This document shows, one piece after another, positions 8,980 through 18,500 of a stretch of 64,000 bases of DNA. Origin of the DNA: a marine bacterium B5-7 (GTDB lineage: Bacteria > Pseudomonadota > Gammaproteobacteria > Arenicellales > CAJQKF01). The DNA lies in NCBI GenBank assembly GCA_021604525.1, contig BQJD01000013.1:1-64000 (forward strand). Direction: 5' to 3'. A program made the translations under genes and the position numbers. Numbering within the stretch: position 1 is the stretch's first letter; every line of letters starts with the position of its first letter. The notes beneath the pieces are model-generated. The model saw nothing but the letters and a program-made list of their open reading frames with translations, was not told where the DNA came from and searched no databases.

Positions 8980-9489
8980 CTAAAGCTTTGACGCGATGCG
9001 TGCACCGCTAAAATAGCGTACCCGAACCTGTTGTCCACGGGCGTTGTATCCAACGAACACAAACCCCGAACGCGGCCAGATGGCCTCGTTGTGTTCACGA
9101 TTGAACATCGGGTTTTCGGCCGCCGCTATCATGCCGATGATTGAGGGATCAGAACCTTTTTTAAATCGTATATCGAGATGATCGTAGACTTCATTGATCA
9201 AGCGTACTGCCAGGCCAGCACGACGATGATCAGGGTGTACGAAGCATCTAAAAAAGTAAAAGGCATGGCCAAGAGGTGGGTAATGATGACTGAAGATGCT
9301 GCTCGCTGCCGCAATAGCTCCAGACGAATCCAAAGCCAGCATGGCGACTTCAGATAAACGTGCGTCGGCTTGATCCTTTTGCGGCAGTGCACCATGTTTC
9401 AGCCAGAAATTGACGATTTCATCGCGGAACTCCCCAGGCGCTGATGGCCACAGAAGCTTCATTTCATAGGACTCGGTGTTGTTGGTCAC
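8980..9489 (-). CDS. GNAT-family N-acetyltransferase
   Basis: A 169-aa single-domain GNAT protein. The acetyl-CoA pyrophosphate loop is VHPDHRRAGLAVRL (R/Q-x-x-G-x-G/A) at about residues 84-97, preceded by the beta4 strand FYFFRCF. ATG 9489 is used; a second in-frame ATG at 9465 would remove eight residues. The acceptor cannot be told. The gene begins the minus-strand group with the glycosyltransferase, 48 bp away. Confidence 0.72.
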   Translation of the reverse strand: MTNNTESYEMKLLWPSAPGEFRDEIVNFWLKHGALPQKDQADARLSEVAMLALDSSGAIAAASSIFSHHYPPLGHAFYFFRCFVHPDHRRAGLAVRLINEVYDHLDIRFKKGSDPSIIGMIAAAENPMFNREHNEAIWPRSGFVFVGYNARGQQVRVRYFSGARIASKL

Positions 9490-10052
9490 GTTATATGGTC
9501 CTCTGTAATCAGCCGCAGTTTGTGGATTGTATGATCATGATTGCTGAGTAAATTCGATAAATCAGTGTTTCGAAACATTGTAAGCGAATCAGCCTTTAGA
9601 GGGATTTCAATTCAGCAAAATGATCAATTGGCACATATCACCTTATGGGGGTACTTCCCAGTGTCTATATATCCTCTTATTTTCATTGACCATTTATAGC
9701 TGTTTGTGCTGGCTAATGACTCGCATTTTATGCAATGATTGATACTTGGAATTCTAAAGTTGGCAGGGGTAAATTATTTAACAGGCTGACGTACAGGATT
9801 TACACTATCTCACAGATTTATTATTGATTTGATATTGGCGACGGAGCCTGTTGTCCATGACATTTTTTCCGCGAATTGTTCTCACCTGAGAGTGTTTCCA
9901 CTTCTTGATTAATTTGTTAATCCCAAAAACCACTGGCTTTAAGGTTACCGTTAAAACCATGATCAAAGTCAATAAGAATAATAAACTGAATCGATGTGGC
10001 CCAGGGCTTTGCTCCGATCCGCTCACAGGCTCAACAGCTAAGCAGGTATTGT
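9490..10052. other. AT-rich intergenic region between the GNAT gene and the TPS operon
   Basis: About 560 bp without a convincing gene. It must hold the divergent promoters for the minus-strand GNAT group and the plus-strand secretion operon. A short imperfect dyad, TGGGGGTACTTCCCA (9646-9660), and AT-rich tracts around 9765-9835 are the only structure noticed; neither is a firm promoter match. Confidence 0.4.
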
Positions 10053-11615
10053 GTGAAATCAGGTTTTAACAAAGGCTTCGGCCTCGCTCTGGTATTGATT
10101 TGCACCCTGTCCCGGGTCATGGCTCAGGATGTTTCTTTCGATGTTAATGGATTCATTCTTGAAGGTGAAAATCCAATAGGCGAAGAAGCCGCGCAAGCAA
10201 TTCTTGAGCCGTTTTCTGGCACCCAGGAGAATCTGGATGGACTTGAGCGCGCGGCCGCCGAGCTGGAGAAATCGATTCATGATGCAGGGTATACATTTTA
10301 TCGCGTCGTCCTGCCACCTCAAACCATAGAAGACGGCGCGATAAAGCTGCATATCGTGCGGTTCAATTTGGGCAGAATTACGGTGGTTGGCAACAACTTT
10401 CACAGTGAAGAAAACATAACGCGCTCCCTGCCGGGTCTGAAGGTGGGCGAATCGCCGAACGCGGGCGAGCTTTCGAAAAATCTCGCCCTGGCCAATCTGA
10501 ATGCATCAAAACGAGCCAAGCTGACATTCAGCCCGGGTGCCGAGGCAGGCACGCTTGATGCACTAGTCGAGGTCGTCGATCGTAATCCTGATCGATATTA
10601 TTTGTGGGTAAATGATACGGGTAACGAGGAAACCGGCGAATATCGAACAGGCGTCGGTTTCAGAAACGCCAACTTCCTTGGCCGAGATCAATACCTGACG
10701 GCGACCGCCACCACATCCCCAACGGATATCGACCAGGTCAGCCAGTTTGGTCTTACCTGGCGAGGTCCTCATTATTCGAGCAACGGCATGTTCAATCTCT
10801 ATGCTATTCAGTCCGATGTCGATTCGGGCACCGTAGCAGAGTTTTTTCAGGTTCGCGGCAGTGGCACGATCCTGGGTGGTGGTTACAGCAAGTTTCTGCC
10901 GCGCATTGGCGCATATCGACAGATACTGTCAACCGGGTTGACCGACAAGTTATTTGACAGTGATGTGGATTTTTCCGGTCAGCCCATTGGCGTGGATGTA
11001 CGCAGTCGCCCGGTGTACTTGAACTATCACGGCGAATTCCAGGGAGAGAATCAGCCATTTAATTTTGACGTGTCCGTGAATAAAAATATCAAGAGCGGCA
11101 AATATAACGACGATGAAACCTATGCTGCTGCTCGTCAGGGTGCCGATGCCGACTGGACTCTGTTGCGTTTTAGCATGGATACCATACGCCAATTTGAAAA
11201 GCTGACCTTGCGCGGTTATCTGTCTGGACAATATGCAGACGAACCATTGATTGCCGGCGAACAATTCGGTATCGGCGGCGCCAACAGCGTACGTGGATTC
11301 AGTGAACGGGAACTCACAGGGGATCGGGGTATTCGCGCCAGTATTGAAGTCGTATCGCCGAAGTTCGGAAAAGGTTTTGACGTCGGCTGGTTTGTCGACG
11401 GCGGTACGGTCGAACGTGTCCAACCGGCTGCTGGAGAATCCGCCAGTGTCGATATAGTCAGTACAGGAATGCTGCTCAACTGGCAGCCGAATCGACAATG
11501 GTTATTACATACGGACTTCGCCTACGTACTGGATATATCCGGTGACGCACCCGTTGGCGGAACACAAGAAGGCGATGAGAGGGTCCATTTCAATGTCACA
11601 TATTTTAGCGACTAG
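10053..11615 (+). CDS. Two-partner secretion outer-membrane transporter (TpsB/ShlB/FhaC family)
   Basis: A 520-aa Omp85-superfamily pore that exports the TpsA adhesin across the outer membrane. It begins with a Lys-containing n-region and hydrophobic core ending VMA-Q, so a Sec signal peptide is cut near residue 24. Two POTRA-like segments follow (the first with RVVLPPQTIEDGAIKLHIV, the second with ITVVGNNFHSEENITRSLPGL), then a 16-strand barrel. The conserved lid-loop motif VRGF is in GGANSVRGFSERELTGDRG near nt 11285. The protein ends in an aromatic-rich strand, FNVTYFSD. GTG 10053 with an upstream AGCAGGT is preferred to GTG 9996, because the latter places 19 polar residues before the signal peptide. 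It is the first gene of a three-gene operon. Confidence 0.88.
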   Translation: MKSGFNKGFGLALVLICTLSRVMAQDVSFDVNGFILEGENPIGEEAAQAILEPFSGTQENLDGLERAAAELEKSIHDAGYTFYRVVLPPQTIEDGAIKLHIVRFNLGRITVVGNNFHSEENITRSLPGLKVGESPNAGELSKNLALANLNASKRAKLTFSPGAEAGTLDALVEVVDRNPDRYYLWVNDTGNEETGEYRTGVGFRNANFLGRDQYLTATATTSPTDIDQVSQFGLTWRGPHYSSNGMFNLYAIQSDVDSGTVAEFFQVRGSGTILGGGYSKFLPRIGAYRQILSTGLTDKLFDSDVDFSGQPIGVDVRSRPVYLNYHGEFQGENQPFNFDVSVNKNIKSGKYNDDETYAAARQGADADWTLLRFSMDTIRQFEKLTLRGYLSGQYADEPLIAGEQFGIGGANSVRGFSERELTGDRGIRASIEVVSPKFGKGFDVGWFVDGGTVERVQPAAGESASVDIVSTGMLLNWQPNRQWLLHTDFAYVLDISGDAPVGGTQEGDERVHFNVTYFSD

Positions 11616-11616
11616 C

Positions 11617-12423
11617 ATGAATCGTTCAGACACCTCGTTAACAAGGCCTGTCTCTAATGGCTTGATCACTACACTGTGCTGTCTTTTATTGTTGTCCTGG
11701 CTCGAGGTCGCCAATGCTTCGGTGCAGATAGGCAGTGTGGTATTCGCCAAGGGAGCTGTATCGGCGCGTAGTACGGAAGGCACGGTTCGCCTTCTGGCCA
11801 GGGAAAGCTCTATTTTTGAAAACGATACCATTGCTACAGCCGATAATAGTTTTGCGGTGGTTCGCTTTGCTGATGAGACAAAGATGTCCATTCGACCCAA
11901 TAGTGAAATCATGATCGAACATTTCAACGAGAAGGTTGGAGAGGAACAAGCAGAATTCAATCTCCTTAAAGGTGGGCTACGAGCGATTACCGGCGCTATC
12001 GGCAAGCGTAATCCTGAAAGCGTTCGCTTTAAAACACGCAAGGCATCTATTGGTATTCGCGGCACCGATCTCGCCATTCGGGATTGCGAGGGTACGGAGT
12101 GTCAGGAGGAAGAGGAGAGCATGACTGGCTTTGATCCGGTAAAGACCAATTGTGCCTCATCAGTTGAAGGTCAGCCACCCGGGCTTTACTTTGTATTTAC
12201 TAAGGGCGCAGGTTACGCCGAAAAAGACGGCAAGAGAGTTGAGTTAGTGGCGATTGGTGCGGGCTATGCCAGTAATACGGAGATGTCCTGCTTGAGTCAG
12301 GCGCCACGCTTTATTCTCAATGACGAATACCTTGAGAAGATAAACGTCGATTGGCAGGAGGCCGAGTTTTTCGAGATGCTGGGAATCGACGACGACCAGT
12401 TTCCAGCATGCGAGATACTGTAG
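11617..12423 (+). CDS. Exported FecR-domain protein within the TPS operon
   Basis: A 268-aa protein with a Sec signal (hydrophobic ITTLCCLLLLSWL, cleavage near ANA-S) and a FecR-type beta-sandwich from GSVVFAKGAVSAR through RFADETKMSIRPNSEIMIEHF and FNLLKGGLRAITG. A conserved-looking KTRKASIGIRGTDLAIR follows, then an acidic loop (GTECQEEEES). It lacks the N-terminal cytosolic helix of an anti-sigma FecR, so it is more likely a periplasmic or surface accessory. ATG 11617 is one base after the tpsB stop and gives a normal signal peptide; upstream in-frame ATGs lie inside tpsB. The position between tpsB and tpsA suggests help with secretion or anchoring of TpsA (inference). Confidence 0.8.
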   Translation: MNRSDTSLTRPVSNGLITTLCCLLLLSWLEVANASVQIGSVVFAKGAVSARSTEGTVRLLARESSIFENDTIATADNSFAVVRFADETKMSIRPNSEIMIEHFNEKVGEEQAEFNLLKGGLRAITGAIGKRNPESVRFKTRKASIGIRGTDLAIRDCEGTECQEEEESMTGFDPVKTNCASSVEGQPPGLYFVFTKGAGYAEKDGKRVELVAIGAGYASNTEMSCLSQAPRFILNDEYLEKINVDWQEAEFFEMLGIDDDQFPACEIL

Positions 12424-12520
12424 ATCGAGTTGAACTGTGATGCGATTTCTGTCGAACAACAGCGTATCGAAATGCAATAAACACATGTCATGGGACGCAC
12501 CACCTCAGCGAGGTGACATT

Positions 12521-15500
12521 ATGAACAGCAGCCACATAACTTCTCAATCGATGCACGATGAACCGAATCGATTCCCCATCAAGTCGATTCTCGCACTGGC
12601 CGTGTCGAGTATTATTGCAACACCCGCGGGAGCCAATCCGACGGGGGCGAGCATCGCCAATGGTTCGGTTTCGATGTCAGGCAGTGGCCGCGAGCTCAAT
12701 ATAACCAATAGCCCCGGCGCGATCATTAATTGGGACAGCTTCTCGATATCACGCGACGAGATAACGCGATTCATTCAGCAACACGATGCTTCGGCTGTAC
12801 TTAACCGTGTCAGCGGCGGCATGCCATCGGAGATACTTGGCAGCCTGTTATCCAATGGCCGTGTATTTCTCATTAATCAAAATGGAATCGTATTCGGCGA
12901 TCATGCCATTGTCGATACTGCCGGATTGGTGGCCTCTTCTCTCAACATGACCGATGCCGATTTTCTCGCGGGTAATCTTCGCTTCGCCGATGGTGAAGGC
13001 ACGGTTGAGAATCGTGGTTATATCCGTGTTCGCGGTGGCGGCAATATCATGTTGATTGCGCCTAACGTAACCAATTCCGGCATTATTCGTGCTGACGATG
13101 GAAGTGTGTTATTAGCCGCCGGTCGCGACATTGTTATAGAAAGCCTCGACTTCGAACATATCCGTTTCAGGATTCAGGCGCCTGAAGATACGGTGCTGAA
13201 CCTTGGCCGGATTATTACCACCAACGGCATTGCCGCATTGTTCGCGGGGACCCTCAGTCATCAGGGTGTAATCCAGGCGCGTAGTGTTAGTCGCGATGCC
13301 GCAGGCAGGGTTCATCTTGAGGCGTCATCGAGCGTATCAGTCAGTGGCGAGATCGATGTGAGTGGTCATCAAATCGGTGGCGATGTGGCAATTACCGGTC
13401 GCGATGTGGTGCTTGAAGCAGCGCGTATCGATGCATCCGGTGATCAAGGAGGTGGCCGTGTTCGAATCGGTGGTGACTACCAGGGCAAGGGCGATCTGGC
13501 CCGATCGGATCGTACCCGGCTCGACGCCGCAACGCGGATCAATGCCGATGCTCGTGTTGCCGGAGATGGCGGTGAAGTCATCGTCTGGTCTGACGGCGAT
13601 ACTGACACTCGCGCGTTATTGACTGCACGCGGCGGTGCTACAGGGGGTGACGGCGGTCTGGTCGAAACCTCTGGCAAAGGAACGTTGGCATTTGGTCAGC
13701 CGGCTGATGTCAGTGCACCGGCCGGTGCTGGTGGAACCTGGTTGCTGGATCCTGAAGACATCACCATCGGCGATGCTGAAGCAGAGTCCATCAGCACAGC
13801 CTTGAACACGGGCAGTAATGTCGCGGTCAAGACCAGTGACGATGGCGATGGTGAAGGCAACATTGCTGTTAACTCGGCTATTGCCAAGACTGAGGGTGAA
13901 GATGCAGCCCTGTCCATGGATGCGCATAATCGTATTGACGTCAACGCGCCGATTACCTCGACCTCCGGCAAACTCGATGTCAGCCTGAAAGCAGGCGGTG
14001 CCGTTCATGTTAATGCCGGTATCGATACTAACGGAGGCAACTTTTCCCAGGTTATCACCCAGCTTGCACTTGAGATTAACGAAGATAATCAACCGTCTGA
14101 CGAAACTGATTCAAGCGATGTTGGTGATCTGCCGGACAGTAGTCAGGCGCAAGATCCTGCTGTTGAGACAGTTGTTGATACGAGTGTCCAAGTCGATTCG
14201 GATACTACAGAATCAGATGCTGTTCCTGTCGATGAAATTGTTGAAGCCGTTGACCCTGTAGTCCCGGAAGTTACTGAACCCACCCAGGAAGTGCTTGCCG
14301 CTGGACTGGATGCATTCAAGCAGGACCTTGAGATTCTTGTAGACGCCGAGATTAAAACAGGCGGTGGCGACATTACCGTCGATGCCGGATCGAGTGGAAC
14401 GGCCGGTGTGTTCGAGAACCTCGATGCCTCCAATGAAAATGGCGTTGGCGGAACCGTACATATTCTGGGCGAGAATGTCGGCGTGTTCGAAGATGCACGC
14501 GTGGATGCGTCCGGGCGTGACGGTGGCGGCGAGATATTGATCGGTGGCGATCAAACCGGCTCAAACCCGGATATACCCAATTCACGCGGCGTGATCATCG
14601 CGCCCAATGCCGAAATCGTCTCAGATGCCACCGGCAACGGCGATGGCGGCAAGGTCATTGTCTACGCCGATCACACTGCCAGTATTCTCGGACGGATTTC
14701 CGCCCGGGGCGGTATTGAAGGCGGCAACGGTGGATTTGTCGAGACATCCGGAAAAGTAAATCTGAACGTCACGCAAGCGCCGGACATTAGTGCGCCACAA
14801 GGTCAGGGTGGAACATGGCTGATCGATCCGTACGATCTGACCATTAATAATGGTGGTCCGAGTGCAAATTACGACTACACGGAAGCATACGGCGGAAATT
14901 ACACCTTTATCGGTAATGCCACAGGTGCGGTGCTCGATGTTGCCACGTTGTATAAAGGGCTCGCCTATGGCGGCACTGTCATCCTCTATGCCAACGGCGT
15001 TCCGGGGGGTGAAGACGGTGATATTAACTGGGAAGCCGACCTCGATTTTTTCTATGTGTACAATTCTTACGGTCAGGCGAATACGCCAAATCTGTATCTG
15101 TATGCAGACAACGACATAAACTTCAGCGGCGCGATTAATCGTTATGGGGGTACTACCGCTGGCATCACCAATCTGAAATTCATCGCCGACGATGATCTTA
15201 ATGGCAGTGGTGGTATCAACATCTTGGGCGGTGCTGTGGGGGAGGATACTCGCATCCAGATTGATGGCGATTTTATTGCACGCGGTGCCTTCTTCGATAT
15301 GGACGGAGGTGCGTATGAATCTCAGGATACATCGATTGTCGCTGGTGGTGATGTTGATATCCAGGTTTCTGGCGCTGTTTCGATTACTGGGGGATCTGAA
15401 AAATATACGGGCGCCCTGATTGAATCTCGTGGTGACATGACCATCACAGGCGCCTCTGTCAGTGTTCTCGGTGGTTCCGGGGAATCCGCCGATGCATCAC

Positions 15501-18500
15501 TGAGAATGAATTCAGACAATGCAGTTGCAACACAGACCATCACCGCAACAGCCGGTGATATACATGTCGAAGGTGGTTCTTACACGGGCGGTTATGGGGG
15601 TAGGGCTGAGATCAGTGCACAACATAGCGGCAGCGCCACTATGGAAAAACTATACCAGACACTGATTGCATCCAACAATGTTACGGTGAAGGGTGGCAGC
15701 GGTTATAACGCCCAGGCTAGCGTACGTCTGAATTCTTATAATGAAAACCAGGTCGCAACCCAGAGCGTGACTGCAACCGGCGGAGCCCTCACGGTCGATG
15801 GTGGAACAGGATATGGATATTCAGGGTACGGATATGGTAGTTATTCCACGGCCGAGATATATGCCTATCACCAGGCATTTGCATATTTCGGTTCAGCAAA
15901 TCTCTCGTTTAACCAGTCGCTGACTGGCGCATCGGTCAATATTCTTGGTGGCAGTGATAATTACGCCTCTGCTCGGGTGTGGATGTATTCAACAGATAAC
16001 TTCGCTAATTCGCGAGTTACTACGGGTACACAGAGTGTTACCGCAACCGCAGGCGACATTACGGTTCAAGGTGGCTCTGCCAGTAACACATATGCAGAAG
16101 TCTATGCTGACCAGTTGGATGGCACCATAGCTTCCTCACTGAATCAGACGTTATTGGCATCGTCAAACGTCAACGTGACAGGCGGTTCGGGTGATGATGC
16201 GTCTGCGACTGTAAGTATCGGTAGATCTAATGATTCGGTATCTGTTGATCAAGTCACCCAGAGCGTTACGGCCACTGGCGGCGCGATTACTATCGAGGGT
16301 GGCTCGGGTTACGACAGTTATGCTGAGGTCAGTGTCAATCATGGAGGGTACGGTAACCCATCAACCAATCAAACCTTGAGCGCAACAGCCATCAATGTAC
16401 TGGGTGGTTCCGAGAGGTCAGCGTCTGCCCGTGTGGTAATGGATTCGAATTCCTACACGGCAACTCAAAGTATTACCGCGACTTCGGGCGATATCACCGT
16501 CACAGGTGGGTCGTATGATTCTGGTTCACCGTATAACGGCTCTTATGCAGAGATCTTTGCCAGTCATAAATATGGTTCAAGTACTGGATCCACCTTCTAT
16601 CAGACACTCGGGGCCTCGGCAAATATCGTTGTCACAGGTGGTGTCGGTGATCATGGATGGGCTAGTGTTGCGATGCAGGGCAGCGGGGGAGGAACCACAA
16701 CCCAGGGTGTGACCGCTACCGCAGGCAACATTACCGTCGAGGGGGGTTCGGGTTACGCTGCTTTTGGTCAAATATTTGCAGAGAGTAAGTATGCGTCCAA
16801 TTATGCAGAGAATGCATTGAATCAGACATTGTCAGCCAGGGGCGTCAACGTCATTGGCGGTTCCAATACCTACGCCTCTGCCGGCGTGCGGATGACCGCT
16901 GATGATTCATCCAGAGGTTATTACGGACCGTCATATGCTACCCAGAGCGTGACCGCCACAGCGGGTAACATTCGCATCGAAGGTGGCTCAGCAGCACATG
17001 CCAATGCAGATATCGGCGCCAATCAACGACGATCCGGATACGCTTATGCCTATGGATACGGTACCTATACCTATAATACATACCTGGCACAGACACTCGA
17101 TGCATCTGGAGACATCGTACTTCAGGCAGGCTCGTCCGCAGATGCATCAGCGCGCGTTAACCTGAACCAATATGTCACCATGAGGCATACGGATTCGCCT
17201 GGTTATGATTCAACTTTTATCGTGAATGCGAACGCTACGCAGATGTTGAACGCCAGCGGCAACATCAACGTACTGGGCAGTAATACCGCTGCTGTGGGTG
17301 CACAGGTTGAATTCACCCAGACTATCGAAAGGGATGGTTTTACAAACAACGCGGGAACTGAGTGGCAGTCCAACTTTCTCGGCGGGCAATATGTACAGGC
17401 GGGTGGAAACGTAAACGTTACATCAGGCACCAATTCCGGTGGCTATGCCGGTATCGATCCGCAGGTGACACTCGAGACGATCTATCCTGATAGCGCACCG
17501 TTTCTGCCGCAACAATCGGTTACAGTTGGCACCAAACAGGAAATTCGTGCGGGTTACGATACTGCCGTACCGGGTGCAATAAATGTGACTGCCAACGGCG
17601 GCAATGCATTCATTACCACGGGTTCGACGTATCGATCAGTACTCAATAAATATGGCACTAACTATTTGACAACAGGTTACGGCAATGACCAATTGATTGA
17701 AGCGGATACGCTTAATGTGTTGTCCGAAACTGCGTCCGGGGCGATTGCTGAAATCGTGCTCAATGATGGTGCTTATTACAACAGCACGTTTTATACGCCG
17801 ACCGCCTATCAGGACATCGATGTATTCGGTTCAGCCGCTGTTCGTTCTGCCAATGGCGGTATTGCACGCATTCTAAATTACGGCCTGACCGGTTCCATTG
17901 ATATTGCAGGCAATCTTGCGCTTCACGAGGCGGATGAAACCAGTCAAACCGTGATTCAGTTAAGCAACCAGGATGAACCAGGTTCGACCGGTGCATTGAA
18001 TGTGCTGGGCGCAGTCGATTTCCTGGGTTCGCCGCAAATTATCAGTAACGATACGGTGACATTTACCAGTATCACCGGTTCGGGGACGGTGGGTGCTTCC
18101 GATATTGCAATCTCCGGAGAACTCGCACCCGGTAACTCACCGGGCGTACTGTTTTTCCCCGGTAACCTGACATTACTCCCCGGCTCCAATTCCACGTTTG
18201 AGATTGGCGGTACACCGGTAAGTGGTTTGTTTGACCGGGTTAACGTAGCCGGGACGGCCACACTGGACGGTAACATGGTTGTCGTCTTGATCAATGGGTA
18301 TACGCCGGACGGGATGCTGCAATACGACCTGATCAGCGCGAACAATCTCACCGGTGGATTCACTACATTTTCTGGACCGGGATTTGGAGAAGGTCAAGCC
18401 CCGCCGACCACTTACTTCGTCACCTCGACGGGTGTGCCGCCAACACAGCCACCTGGCTCAACGCCAACAATTCCCGATGGTTTTCTTCCCGGAATTCCGA

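Noticed and set aside
11505..12077. 190-codon minus-strand frame under the FecR-domain gene
   Set aside because: Antisense to a gene with clear signal peptide and FecR motifs; the frame has low-complexity Ser/Arg/Leu composition and no motif.
15440..17170. CRISPR array (regular repeats)
   Set aside because: Repeats are in-frame protein repeats of tpsA with degenerate DNA and variable spacing, not identical short repeats with unique spacers.
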